Below are positions 1-11,000 of a stretch of DNA of 64,000 bases, one piece after another. The notes beneath the pieces are model-generated. The model saw only the letters and a program-made list of their open reading frames with translations. It made no database searches and had not been told where the DNA came from. Position numbers and translations under genes: made by a program. Position 1 is the stretch's first letter; each line of letters starts with the position of its first letter. The stretch is from Andalucia godoyi (lineage: Eukaryota > Discoba > Jakobea > Jakobida > Andaluciidae), in contig VRVR01000059.1 of NCBI GenBank assembly GCA_009859145.1, forward strand, positions 107,732 through 171,731. The letters are read 5' to 3'.

Positions 1-384
1 TTTCCCCCCTTTAAAACAAAAGAAAAGAAGAGTAAAGTAACAGTATCGAGAAAAGGGGGTTGATTGGCTTCAAGGTCGAATACAAGTAAAGAGCAATTAT
101 TGTCCAGTTTCAAAACATGTTTCAGCTGAAAGCGAGGAGTGCGGCGGTAAGAAGGGGGGAGACGAAGGAGGAAGCGGTGTCTGTGGTTTTTTTGTTTTTG
201 TTTTGTTGCTCAATAGGGAAAGGAGAGAGATATCCCCACTCCAAGGATTTTTGCGTGCATCAGTCTATGAAAAGCGAGCGTGTGTTGTGTTGTTGTGTGT
301 CGCATCCTGTTCGACTGAAGTGCAACTTGAACCAACCTTCGTGCAGCTCTCCGTTATCTGTTCTTCTTTTTCCAACGTCGTCCC

Positions 385-1140
385 TTACTCTTGTTCGCTC
401 TGTGCCTCAACAAAGCTCTTGATGAGCTCTGCTTGTTCTGCGAAGTACTCGGCATATTGCGTCAGGAGAGCGATCTTGTCACCAAGCTTTGCAATGCAGA
501 CCATTTCCATCTCGACTGCCGTATCCACCTCAATCTGCGTGGCCTTGTCGCGGGAGAGACACCACCATTTTCGATCTTCAGTGAGTTCTGCACCAGTTTC
601 CGCACGAAATGCGATGACTGACGGCTCGGTTTCCAGCTGTTGCCGAAGCGCAATGGATGCGTGAAGCTCAGATGCTAGCATTTCTTCATACAAGCTGGCG
701 GCTGCAGCCTGGTTTTCAGCAGCCCTTGCTTCTTCTTCGCGCTTCTTCTCTTGCTGTTTCGCAGAAAGTGACTCCATGTACGCTATCGACGACTCAGTCT
801 CAAACAGCTCAGTCTCCAGCCGAGACTTGGTCACATTCAGTCGGTCAATCGCCGACTTTTTAGACCCAATCTTTTGTTGTACTGCAACAAACCCAAGGAA
901 ATGTTGGAATTAGAATATGCGCGTGCAAGACAACACCTTTCCTCGGAAAACAACCGGGCCAAAAGGAACAATCAAAACAAAACAAAAACAAAAAAGGGTG
1001 TATGTATATGTGTTTGGGCAAGTAGACTGCATACGCGCAAAGAGGGTTCCTTTCTGAACATCAATGTTTGCTTTGGTTTCGTTAATCTGGTCCATGATGC
1101 TGCGCATCTCAAACTCGATCTCGGCTGCCGGAGATGCCAT
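385..1140 (-). CDS. Small coiled-coil protein, two exons
   Basis: Function not recognised. Exon 1 is 1140-1035 and exon 2 is 881-385. The 153 bp intron (1034-882) starts GTATGC and ends TTGTTGCAG, with a CTAAT branch-like motif near its 3' end. Splicing keeps frame (106 + 497 bases) and gives 200 residues beginning MASPAAEIEFEM. The protein is mostly charged alpha-helix: residues ~1-110 are rich in E, K, Q, A and L with heptad-like spacing, typical of coiled coils. The C-terminal half holds a short Trp-containing patch (RKWWCLSR) and then more helix. Without the intron the downstream frame has no credible start, so the spliced model is preferred. The gene is tail-to-head with COPA, 338 bp away on the same strand. 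It could be a cytoskeletal or tethering subunit, but nothing shown here proves that. Confidence 0.6.
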
Positions 1141-1156
1141 TGTTCTGGGTTTTTTT

Positions 1157-1203
1157 TCCCCCTCTTCTTCTTCTTCTTCTTCTTCTTCTTCTTTTTCTTT
1201 TTT
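1157..1203. repeat. TTC/AAG microsatellite
   Basis: A run of TTC triplets lies just upstream of the coiled-coil gene start at 1140, in its probable 5' leader. The stretch 1141-1478 between the two minus-strand genes otherwise shows no gene. Confidence 0.8.
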
Positions 1204-1478
1204 CTTTCGGGGGAGGAGGACGGGGGCCTGGCGCGCTGTGATGCTCAGAACGTAAAGGAAGAAGAAACGTAAGAAGAAAAACATCATCATAATTATAATA
1301 AACATAAAAACGAAGTAAAAGAGAAATAGTGAAGAAAACAAAAAGTTGCGGAGACACGACTTTTCCCAAAGACGATTTTTCTGTTTGGATTTTTCCCGGG
1401 GTCGCACTACGGGGGTTTTCTGGCATTCCCTCTCCAATCAAGCACACGGCAAGTGGCTAACGAAAGGGTATTCTTTAC

Positions 1479-4400
1479 TTACCGGAATTGGGCTTGAGAG
1501 ACAAACAAGCCTGCGGCATCAAGACCGACTTGTGCAATATCACACACAGGACAAACTTGTCCCTTGCACTCGGGCTTGAAGCTCGCAAGGCACAGAGGAC
1601 ACTTCACGATGGGTGCGCCTCGGTAGATTGGAGTCAGTGTCTTTGCACAGACAACAAACGGATTCCGTTCATTGTACTCCAGCTGCACTGCATTGCCAGG
1701 GTTCTCAGAGGCGAATGCAGCGACCTTCCTGGCCTGATCGGCGACTTCGGGCTTCGGTAATCTGTCCAACAGCCGCCGTGCAAACGACGCAGCATCATCA
1801 TAGTTCTTGAGATTGTAACAGACGGTCATTGCAGATCGCAGAGAGAGCATCACATGCACTGGTAGAATCTTGCAGTGCGTAAAATAGGCTGCGAGCTCCG
1901 CAACACGCTTCTTGTCAGTTGCGGTAGCCGGATCTCTACGAGAAATTTCCAGTGTCATTGCCAAAATATACTCTCGGCAAGCCTCTAGCAATTCTCGAAT
2001 ACCCGCAACCTGTTCCTTGTTGTGAACGACCGTGAGCAAAAGCTGCGCAATGCACGCCTTGAACTGCGCTCGTGCATCGCTGAACTTACCTGCAGTGGTC
2101 GAGGCACACGCGTTCTTGAAGATCTCTTGGAGTTGCGCCAGAGTGTATGGGACTTTGGGGAGCCTATCGTCCCCAGACTGACCTTCCTCATTCGACCGGA
2201 ACAATCCAGCAAGCGAGCCATTCACAGACGGAAAGCCGGAAACTCTCAAAACATGCGATGCAAGATAAATATGCAAAAAGTGCTCCTTGAGAGCCTCGAA
2301 TCGCACAGCACCAACAGTGCGATGAAGAATGCGAAGCGCAGTGTCAAACGACCCAGCGGCAACATGGTCGGCAGCCAGCTGCGAGGTAGAAATCCACTTG
2401 TCATCTACAGATTGGCCGTGTGGAGGGACAACAAACGACGACGGAGCATGAGCATGTGCAGCTACACCAGAGCTCGGCAGATCGGGAACGTCGACATCCT
2501 CGACATCCCAGCCAGCACCCTCCTCATTCTCCACAGCATCATGGAACGCATCGACATTCTCGTGATCACCAGACTCGGCCATGTCGACTCCCCAAGCACC
2601 TTCATCCGCCTCGGTTTCGTCAGCGGTCGCATCGGAAAGCAGCATGGTCGAAGATCCAGCAGCAGCGGCTCCATGGAGAGTATTTGCGGCAGAGAACGAC
2701 ACATCCCCTGCAAGGACCTGCGACGCAGTCTGTTCCACATGCAGCAACGGCCAGTTGGAGGTTGTGAACTCGGCTGCCAGAACAGGCTGGGGTCGCTTGG
2801 AGAGGGCGTCTTCTTCTTCTGCAGTTCCAATCCGAGCAGCAAGCGATGCGTGCCCAGCGCTCTCGAGGAGTTTCTTCTGCGTAGCCGCATCTCCACGAAG
2901 CAGCGCAATCTGGAAGATGGAATTAGTGTCGTTTCGCATCTCTGCGACCTTGGCCATCTTTGCCATCTTCTCGACGTTTCCGGTAATCAGATACAAGAAC
3001 GAAAGACGCTCAGCATCTCGTGTCTTTTGCATCGCGGTCTCGGCAAGAGCAACATTACCCTGTCGAAGGGCTTCATCACTGAGTTTCTTCCAGCATTCGC
3101 GGACCACATTCTCGTCAGTAGACTCGTTGCTATTGCTGGGTGATTGGGAAGCCGCAACAGCAGCAGCGGCAAGAGTGGAAACAGCACGAAGCGCTTCGTC
3201 AAGGTCTCCACATTCGAGGGCAAGATGGAATCGACCAAGAGGATCTTCTTCGAGCGATACCATCCGCATTGCAAGCTGCGGGTGTCCGCGGCGATGCAGA
3301 TACGCAACAAGCGCCCTGCCCCGCATCCGGCGTGCAGTCTTGCCTCCCTTGGAGACAACCCCGCTGTCCTGCAAAAGAATCCGACGAACAACATCCAGTC
3401 GCTGTGCAGCAAGCGCAGCCTTGAACATGTACTCCGATGCATCGAGCGTGGTACCCTCCAAGGCACCGTCCTTGGTGGTGTACATCAGATGCACTCCAAA
3501 AGCCGTGGTAGCCGTTGAAGCAGCAGGCCGGGCATGCGCAAGGTACATGGGCTGCTTTGGAAGAGTGCAAACAACTCCTCCGTCGTCATTCGTAGCATTT
3601 GACTTGGTGGCAGTGGGGACCGCGGTCGATGAAGTTGGGGGCACAGAGGCAAACGACCTGGAAAGTGTTGGCAAGAGGTACTTGATGTGAGACGCAGTGG
3701 AGTAAATGAGAACGGGAACCCCCGGAAGAGCCAGGGTCCACACCGCAGACTTGATGGGGGCAGACTCGGAAACGGCAGCGACACGCTCCAGGCGGCCTCG
3801 TGTGCACACAACAATATCACGCCGCCCAACCAACGCAACCAAAGAGAACGCCGGTGCCCATGCAACATACTTGCAGCCTCCATGCGGGACGTAGGCTTCA
3901 CCCAGGACGCGTCGTGCACCGAGATCAATCAGTCGCACGCGACCCCCGTCTTCCAGTGTTCCGTACGAAGACCCGTTCCCAGACGAAGACGTCATCGACG
4001 ACCCTTGAGCAGAAAAAGAGGTTGAAGACGAAGAGGAAACTGCGGTTCCGCCATTTCGAACCAATACCGTTCCCGGCGGCCCATGCCAAACACGAGAGAC
4101 CTCAGCACCAGCCTCAGACACCACTCTAATGACGTTGTTGTGATCTTGCAGAGACTTGATCACCAGTTGTCTGCGGGTCGCATCAATCACAACAAATCGA
4201 GACCGAGAATAAAATGTTGGGTACGATCCCATGCCTCGTTGGCCCTCCACGCAGACAACATCACCACCGTCCATGGAGCCTGCGGTGGACGGCGAAAGAG
4301 AATATGTTTCGTACTCGGCATCCGTTCCGACTAGCAGCGCACGGTCAGACGACGAATACGACATCGACCGATATCCGCCTCCTTGCGACAGCGGATTCGA

Positions 4401-5546
4401 ACGACGGCCGCCCAGCAAAACCTTGTCCTTACCCGTGGCAATGTCGAACAATCGCAGATTTCTGTCTCGCATGTAGGCAACGTATGGTAGGCCACCTTCC
4501 GATTGCTGCGTTGCTTTTGCGTTGAACAACGGATCCACCAGTGAAAACGGAACCCGCTCTCTTGCCAGTTTGTAAATTGCAACTCCAGAATCATGGCCAA
4601 CTGCCATCAGCGTATTTTCAGGATGCACAGCAAGAGTCCAGAAACGATCGTGATCTCTTCGAACTGTTGTGAGCGGGGTTCGCTTATTGAGATCCCAGAC
4701 ACGAACCGACCTGTCCTCCGAGTCCGACACAACGTAGTCATGCTTCGGCACAAAGGCAACGCACGAAACGTTGTTGGTGTGTCCGCGAATCGAGTCTACC
4801 TCCCATGCTCGAACGTCGTTGTACCTCCACAGCTTGATCACGCGGTCGTCTCCGCCAGAAACCAACATCGGAGTCGACGGGGATGGATGGAAAGCAACCC
4901 AATTGATTCCTCGTTCGTGTCCTTCGAGAACAAACTTGACTGGCACATCTGCACCGGATCCCTGCCCGAAAACATCCTCTGTTAATTCTCGCTCTCGCTT
5001 CGACGACACGTCCACGTCACGCTTGACCAGCACGGACAAATCCCATATCCGGATCGTTTGGTCAAGGGATGCAGAAGCCAAGAGATACTGGCCGTCGTTA
5101 TTATACGGCGAGAAGCATGCAGACATCACATAGTGATTATGCCCCGTGAGAATCGCAATGCACTGTCGAGATTGCCAGTTCCAGATACGGATGGTCTGGT
5201 CGTCCGAAGCAGACAGGATCCAAGGCTGTGTGCCATGGAACTGCACACACCGCACATAATCCAGATGCCCAGAAAGATCTGCAAGACACTTTTTTTCTTT
5301 CAAAGACCACAGCTTCACCTTGTAGTCATCACCTCCAGATGCAAACAGCGGCTGTGCAGGGTTCGGATGGAAATCAACCGATCGCACCGGCCCGTCATGG
5401 TCCTCAAATTTATCAACAAGAGCCTTGAGCGAATAGTCCCACAGCTGGATCATCCCGGTGTGCAGCGATACAAGAATCAGCGGTCTTGTTGGATGGAAAG
5501 CAATGCCCTTGCATCGCGCCGATTTGAACGAAAACTTCTCGTGCAT
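1479..5546 (-). CDS. COPA: Coatomer subunit alpha (COPI alpha-COP)
   Basis: This is the alpha subunit of the COPI coat, which drives retrograde Golgi-to-ER and intra-Golgi vesicle traffic and binds dilysine cargo signals. The 1355-residue product starts MHEKFSFKSARCKGIAFHPT. An ATG at 5546 is chosen because this matches the conserved alpha-COP N-terminus; the open frame continues upstream only through an AAGC repeat. Seven WD40 repeats occupy roughly residues 1-330, with motifs such as GHLDYVRCVQFH, SASDDQTIRIWNW and LTGHNHYVMSA. A second beta-propeller and an alpha-solenoid follow, with an acidic linker near residues 880-960. The C-terminal domain ends LFVSQAQFR, matching the usual alpha-COP terminus. 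It is somewhat longer than the ~1220-residue animal protein because of Ser-rich inserts. No introns are visible. Family assignment is very secure. Confidence 0.97.
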   Translation of the reverse strand: MHEKFSFKSARCKGIAFHPTRPLILVSLHTGMIQLWDYSLKALVDKFEDHDGPVRSVDFHPNPAQPLFASGGDDYKVKLWSLKEKKCLADLSGHLDYVRCVQFHGTQPWILSASDDQTIRIWNWQSRQCIAILTGHNHYVMSACFSPYNNDGQYLLASASLDQTIRIWDLSVLVKRDVDVSSKRERELTEDVFGQGSGADVPVKFVLEGHERGINWVAFHPSPSTPMLVSGGDDRVIKLWRYNDVRAWEVDSIRGHTNNVSCVAFVPKHDYVVSDSEDRSVRVWDLNKRTPLTTVRRDHDRFWTLAVHPENTLMAVGHDSGVAIYKLARERVPFSLVDPLFNAKATQQSEGGLPYVAYMRDRNLRLFDIATGKDKVLLGGRRSNPLSQGGGYRSMSYSSSDRALLVGTDAEYETYSLSPSTAGSMDGGDVVCVEGQRGMGSYPTFYSRSRFVVIDATRRQLVIKSLQDHNNVIRVVSEAGAEVSRVWHGPPGTVLVRNGGTAVSSSSSTSFSAQGSSMTSSSGNGSSYGTLEDGGRVRLIDLGARRVLGEAYVPHGGCKYVAWAPAFSLVALVGRRDIVVCTRGRLERVAAVSESAPIKSAVWTLALPGVPVLIYSTASHIKYLLPTLSRSFASVPPTSSTAVPTATKSNATNDDGGVVCTLPKQPMYLAHARPAASTATTAFGVHLMYTTKDGALEGTTLDASEYMFKAALAAQRLDVVRRILLQDSGVVSKGGKTARRMRGRALVAYLHRRGHPQLAMRMVSLEEDPLGRFHLALECGDLDEALRAVSTLAAAAVAASQSPSNSNESTDENVVRECWKKLSDEALRQGNVALAETAMQKTRDAERLSFLYLITGNVEKMAKMAKVAEMRNDTNSIFQIALLRGDAATQKKLLESAGHASLAARIGTAEEEDALSKRPQPVLAAEFTTSNWPLLHVEQTASQVLAGDVSFSAANTLHGAAAAGSSTMLLSDATADETEADEGAWGVDMAESGDHENVDAFHDAVENEEGAGWDVEDVDVPDLPSSGVAAHAHAPSSFVVPPHGQSVDDKWISTSQLAADHVAAGSFDTALRILHRTVGAVRFEALKEHFLHIYLASHVLRVSGFPSVNGSLAGLFRSNEEGQSGDDRLPKVPYTLAQLQEIFKNACASTTAGKFSDARAQFKACIAQLLLTVVHNKEQVAGIRELLEACREYILAMTLEISRRDPATATDKKRVAELAAYFTHCKILPVHVMLSLRSAMTVCYNLKNYDDAASFARRLLDRLPKPEVADQARKVAAFASENPGNAVQLEYNERNPFVVCAKTLTPIYRGAPIVKCPLCLASFKPECKGQVCPVCDIAQVGLDAAGLFVSQAQFR

Positions 5547-5595
5547 TTCACAACGCCTCTGCCAATATCGACGACGACAACAACAACACCAACAC

Positions 5596-5596
<1 letters not shown>

Positions 5597-5626
<30 letters not shown>

Positions 5627-5631
5627 ACAAA
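5597..5631. repeat. AAGC tetranucleotide repeat
   Basis: About eight AAGC/AAAC units lie upstream of the COPA start codon. They create a spurious N-terminal extension of the COPA frame that is rich in Leu, Ala and Cys. Confidence 0.8.
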
Positions 5632-5816
5632 CGAATGACGGAACGAATGAATGAATGGAATCAAAGGAAAAACTCGAAATTCGAGGCCTCGAGACACGAC
5701 GGGCAGGGTTTTTGCATGAAGGAGTTTCTAGGGTTTTTCGGACCATCGATTTTTGTATTGTGGTGGGTTGCCAGGTGGGGCAACTATCCCTGCTTCACTA
5801 CGACCGCTGGCAGTGC

Positions 5817-5835
5817 CCCCCCCCCCCCCCCCCCA
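5817..5835. repeat. Poly-C tract
   Basis: A ~17-base C homopolymer sits in the 360 bp spacer between the cupin gene and the COPA start. It is prone to length error in sequencing. Confidence 0.7.
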
Positions 5836-5907
5836 CCCACACAACCGTTCGCCCTTGCCTTTTTTAAAATCATACAATTGCCTTTTTTGGATAAATGCGT
5901 TTCTTTT

Positions 5908-6243
5908 TTACTGCTGTTCAAACCGCTCCCAGTTCTCGGGCGGTCCGTAGAAATTAAGGATTTTCAGAGGAATAGGTCCGGTGTTGCGGATTTCGTGTTC
6001 CTCGGCAGCTTCTATCAGAATGAGCGAACCGGGGTGCAACGGCATCGACTCGCCTGATACGATCGCTTCTCCATTGCCTTCGACAACATACGTCCACTGA
6101 TCGGATCGAGGATGCTTGTTGCTGGCTCCTCCTATCTTGTCCCCTGGACCGACAAACGATGCCGCCGCTTGCGTCCTGCCAGTGTCGTGCAGCACTTCGA
6201 ACCCCGAAGTCGGAAACTTGACTTTCTCAAACACTCGAGGCAT
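5908..6243 (-). CDS. Small single-domain cupin protein
   Basis: This is a 111-residue cupin_2 beta-barrel protein starting MPRVFEKVKFPTSG. The two cupin motifs are visible: the first around residues 40-60 (KHPRSDQWTYVVEGNGEA) and the second around residues 70-85 (HPGSLILIEAAEEHEIRN), with His and Glu residues placed as metal ligands. Such stand-alone cupins are common in bacteria and serve as metal-dependent isomerases, dioxygenases or sugar-binding proteins, so the substrate cannot be stated. The frame is open for 40 more codons upstream to 6363, through an Arg-Glu run made by a CT repeat. The inner ATG at 6243 is preferred because the domain begins there. Bacterial origin is possible but not shown. 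Confidence 0.75.
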   Translation of the reverse strand: MPRVFEKVKFPTSGFEVLHDTGRTQAAASFVGPGDKIGGASNKHPRSDQWTYVVEGNGEAIVSGESMPLHPGSLILIEAAEEHEIRNTGPIPLKILNFYGPPENWERFEQQ

Positions 6244-6411
6244 TCTCTTCACCGCACGAATTGGAAATTGCAGAACTTCCTTTGTACACGATGCGTGACT
6301 TCTTTCTCTTTCTCTCTCTCTCTCTCTCCCTCTTCTTTGCTGTGCTGTTTCCGTGCGTAACAAAAAGCTGCGAGCAGGGAAGGAACAGAGAAAAAGAAAT
6401 CAAGAAGAACG

Positions 6412-6711
6412 NNNNNNNNNNNNNNNNNNNNNNNNNNNNNNNNNNNNNNNNNNNNNNNNNNNNNNNNNNNNNNNNNNNNNNNNNNNNNNNNNNNNNNNNN
6501 NNNNNNNNNNNNNNNNNNNNNNNNNNNNNNNNNNNNNNNNNNNNNNNNNNNNNNNNNNNNNNNNNNNNNNNNNNNNNNNNNNNNNNNNNNNNNNNNNNNN
6601 NNNNNNNNNNNNNNNNNNNNNNNNNNNNNNNNNNNNNNNNNNNNNNNNNNNNNNNNNNNNNNNNNNNNNNNNNNNNNNNNNNNNNNNNNNNNNNNNNNNN
6701 NNNNNNNNNNN
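6412..6711. other. Assembly gap (300 N)
   Basis: Exactly 300 consecutive N, a typical placeholder length for a scaffold join. The left flank is CT/GA-rich and the right flank is purine-rich low complexity, so the unresolved sequence is probably a simple repeat. Its true length is unknown. Confidence 0.99.
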
Positions 6712-8082
6712 GGAGGAAAAGAGTAGTTCAAGAAGTACTCCTTTTTTGTTTTTGTTGACTAAAGTTGTATGACACAAACCACGAGTGTTTCCCTTTCCGC
6801 ACACTTGCGGTATGACAAGAAAAAAAACCCACCACCACTCCGCGCGCACCACCAACCACTCCGTTGCACGCCGCCGCTAAAACGCAACACCGTGTGCACG
6901 CACCGGCCGTTTCTCCACTACCACCGGTGCGCAAGCCCCCCCCGTTCTCCCCCCGTCTTATCGAAAAAAAGGGGGGGTTGGGGGGTTGGGGGGTTGGGGA
7001 AGAAAGTTGCTACCCAAACCAGTGAGGCGGGATTTTCGTTCTTCACAAAGACACGGCGGGCATTCTGGCGTGATGTTCCTGTAACACGTGTGCTTGCATC
7101 TCGAGTGCACGTTCGAAGACGGAAACAGACTGGGGAGGGGAAAGTTATGCGAAAGATCGCGCGTTTTCCCAGCTCGGTTTCCAGCAGGTGGTCTGTGGCC
7201 TGCCTGCAACTCGAACGGACGTGGCGCCGCGTGGCCATCTTCGATGTCGACCTTGTGCGAGGGAACTTGCTGCGGGGGCTGAGCATTTCCTACACGCGGT
7301 GCAAGAAGACGAAGCTCGGCTGGTGTTTCGCGCTCTTTTTGCTTGCGTGTATGAGCTGTCCCGATTGCTCTTTTTGGCATCGAGGATACCTGTTCCCCTT
7401 GACGAGGGAGCGGTTCTCAGGGTACCTTCGTGTACAAACCTGGTGTGAAGAGCGGTTCAACCTGGGCTCGAGTTTACAAGATTCGCGTATCGGAGTCGGC
7501 CCGCTATCATCCACGGATTCTCCGGTATCTGCTGGTATCACGGCCTTTATATGGCAATGCCCTGATGCTCACGCTCAGTCTGCTTGTTATTTGGTACACA
7601 TGTGCCTGCACCGTCGCGAAATGGAAGTTCCATCAACAGAGGTGTGGAACCTCAAAGTGGAATGTTCGCAACCAAGGCGATTGCTGCCGGGCCTCCCAAA
7701 CTGCATCATATCTCCTCTGCCCTCCTCTTTCACATTCACTTGAGAACCAAGTATATGCTTCTTTTGTTTGTTGTATGAAGCAACTCCTTTTTTTCCTTCA
7801 CCCCGTTACGATTTCCTCTCCGTTCTTGCTCTCTCTCTCTCCTTATGCTGTACACGCACTCTACTTTCTTTCACACTCTGCAATATTCTTATTTTTACCA
7901 GTTATTACCGCGACATTGCCACCCCCCCCCGCCTTCTTTTCGTTGTCTGATTTTAAATTAATTTTATTTTCAGAGTTTTTTCCATCCCTGTTTCAAGCGA
8001 ATTGAAAAAAAAGAAGCGTCTTTTCTTGTTGAGCAAAGAAAGAGAAAGAAAAATACAATACGCCACAACGGTCACTTCCGTC
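6712..8082. other. Region without a convincing gene; overlapping open frames
   Basis: Two plus-strand frames stay open here: 6769-7743 (324 codons) and 7430-8005 (191 codons). A shorter minus frame is at 6958-7380. None shows a recognisable domain. The plus frame at 7188-7448 contains a plausible amphipathic stretch (HAVQEDEARLVFRALFACVY), and the 7430 frame has a hydrophobic stretch near 7560-7600, so a degraded or intron-broken membrane protein gene cannot be excluded. The last ~200 bp are T- and C-rich, as expected for the leader of the histidine kinase gene. Confidence 0.4.
6971..6999 (+). repeat. G-run cluster, G-quadruplex-type TTGGGG repeat
   Basis: Four runs of four to seven G are separated by TT, giving a strong G-quadruplex pattern on the plus strand. 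The unit resembles TTGGGG telomere-type repeats, but the tract is only 29 bp long and internal. Confidence 0.8.
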
Positions 8083-11000
8083 ATGTCACAGCCAACTGGT
8101 TCAAGCTTCACAGGAGTCCTTCCTCTGGACTGGAGGAATGTAATTCCCCAGCTGACGCTCTCGACTCTCACGGATCCCGGAGGATCCTTCTCCATGCTGT
8201 CTACTCCCATCTGGATGTACTCGATGGAAAAGAACCGGATGGTCTGGGCAAACCGAGCTGCGCTGGACATATGCAGGCATTCATGTGGGATCCAGTCGCT
8301 CCCAGAACTCGGAGCCTTCGTTCTTCGTGACGGTACACAGCGACACATGAAAACAATCAAGATGGCTATCGAGGAGAAAATCAAGGTCCAGGGACTCCTG
8401 GGAAACCGAGTTGACGATGTGTGGTATCTTCCATCCAACCGACCGACTGTCGACTTTCGGCTCAAGCTCTCAGGATCCATGCGTCTTGTCTCCTTTGTCC
8501 GCTTTCCGGAAACGTCGCCGGCTTCTCGCCGTGTCTCGGTGGCGGCGCCAACACACAGCGTTACTTTTCAGAACAATGGAAGTGGCGGCAACAGCAGCCA
8601 GGCTGGTGCGGATCTCGCAAGTTGGAGGTCGTCACATCATGGAGCAGGAAGCCCTGTGGTTTCGACTCCGACTGTTTCTGAACATGAACGCGACATTGCA
8701 ATTCTTATTGAAGGGTCGTTTGAAACACACGCAAAAGTCGCAGAAGTGATGTCGCAGTTTGCCCAAATTCATGCTGAAATACCGTACAGCGAAGCCGCGC
8801 AGGACGAGGTGCTGAAGTCGCAGAATCCAATTTACAATCCAATGTTTGTCCTCAAGGATTCTGTTGCATGTCCTGTTGCGATCTTCCAGATGAGCAACGC
8901 AGAGCTGATCGACAGCAATGTTGCGTTCCGACGGTCCTTTGTAGGACATTTAACCACCAATGACGTCGACCCGTCGTTCAAGAGCTTCTATGACATCGTC
9001 AAGGACACGAGCATGCTTCGCATTCTGTGGCGCAGAATCAAGACGGTGTTCGAGTGCGACACGGGAAATGTTGCCGAAGCCACACTCCCCGAGTTGTTTT
9101 GCGTCGAAGGCGCGGATGACACAGGTGCCAACCGTTCCGAAGACAAATTGCATGCGCGGCGGCGCAAGTTCTGGTTTGAAGGGACTTGCAGATTGATGTG
9201 TCGGTGCAAGCCAGAGCCAGAGACCTCTGTGCTGGCGCACTCCTTCAAAAAAGGCACCGGCGTGTCCCCACCAATCTTACGCAATCAGCGACGCCACGAA
9301 AACGATCTTGTTGTCATTACGTTCCGAGACGTTTCAGATCGACACGCGGCACTCGAGGATGCGAGAAAGGTCAACGAACTTTTGCGCATTTGTAACCACG
9401 AACTTCGATCTCCGTTGATGGCGATTCGACTTATCGTCGCAATGTTGTTGACAGAGACGGAATTGACGGAGTTCCAAAAAGAACACCTGTTGTTGATGGA
9501 GTACAACACCGAGGCCAATCTTCGGCTTGTCAATTCGATGCTTGTGAGTGCCCGTGCAGAATCTGGAAAGCTCGTTCTTGAAAACTCCAACTTTCCGCTC
9601 CGCGATGTCGTCAAGAAGTCCTGCCTGACAGTTGCGAAAGCAAACATTGAAAAATCGGATCGTGTCACGCTGAACTTCGTCATTGACGATGCGGTTCCGG
9701 AAATTGTCTTTGGAGATTCCATCAAGGTGCGCGAACTTGTCATCAACGTCACAATGAATGCGTACAAGTTCACCAATGTCGGAAGCATTGATGTCCATGT
9801 TTCGGTGGCCAGCCGGTCCCCGCATTCTAACCAAATCGTTCTCAAATTCGAAGTCCGCGATACCGGTTGCGGTATTGACCCGCAGGATCGTGAGAAGCTG
9901 TTTGTAGAATCGTGGGTTCAGTTTTCACAGCGAGATCACGAGTTTGGCTCTGGACTCGGACTGCACATCTCAAAGATGCTTGTGGAGCTCATGGAGGGGG
10001 AAATTGGTGTACGCGACAACCCATTCGCTCCTGTTTCCGGATCGGTCTTCTGGTTTACCATCAAGGTGCAAACGCCGCAGTATATGGAACCTTCCGTGTC
10101 AAAGGCCTCGCGAGTCCGTCCTCGAAGCATGTCGTTTGCTGGCAGGCCTGGGTGTCTGTTGCTTCCCCGACGATCCTCGACTGCTGCAGAACTCGGTTTC
10201 GCTGCTGTTGCCGAGCCAACACAGCCTGCGGCCATGATGGAGCGCGACAAACCGGCAGCCTTTGATTGGTCTGTGGACGACACGCAGCATTTGACGAGCG
10301 GGAATGATGTGATCGGCGCGACGAAGACAGTCCGGCTTGAAAACGGTTTCAACACCCCCATTGCAGTGGACGTCAGCTCCGGAACCAGCGCCGTCATGGC
10401 GATGTCGACCACCTCGCCTGCCACGGCTGCGGGTGTGGTGGATTCAAAAGGATCGTTGCCCTCGACGGGCACTCGCAATTCGTCTGGACACAGTTCCATA
10501 CTTTCGTGGATGAGCCGTTTTCCAGTCTCGCACATCGAATTGGACGTTCCACCCGACTTCCAGCACAACCGCAGACGATCTTGTTTCCCACGAATTCCCA
10601 TGATGTCCTGGAAAGCCGTTCCTGCGCATGTCCGGCTGAATGTTCCGGCAGATCATGCTGAAGATGGAAAGAACGTAGTGAAGGGACAGCGCTCGTCTTC
10701 GGGCGCAGGAGTTCCAAATCCCGGTCCAGGTTCTGGTTCTCATGCAGCGAAGCAAATTGTCCTCCAGGAGCTTCCGCATCTGCGCATCGTCTTTGTGGAT
10801 GACGACCCGATTGTCCGTACTCTGTGGAAACGGAAGTTGGAAAAAGGCGGACACATTGTCGAAGTCTTTGACTCGGCACAAAAGGCGACTAAGGTGCTGC
10901 AGTCCACTCCCTTTGACGATCCGCTGTTCGACGTCGTGGTGACCGATCTCATGATGCCGGCTGTAGACGGCTTTGATTTTGCAAAGTCCATCCGCGCGCT

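Noticed and set aside
1..384. Plus-strand frames of 101 and 153 codons at the left edge
   Set aside because: No domain, and the second overlaps the antisense of the coiled-coil gene; the first 384 bases are taken as its 3' flank.
2022..3690. Long plus-strand open frames of about 370 codons inside 2.0-3.7 kb
   Set aside because: They lie antisense to the secure COPA gene and show no domain; shadow frames of biased codons.
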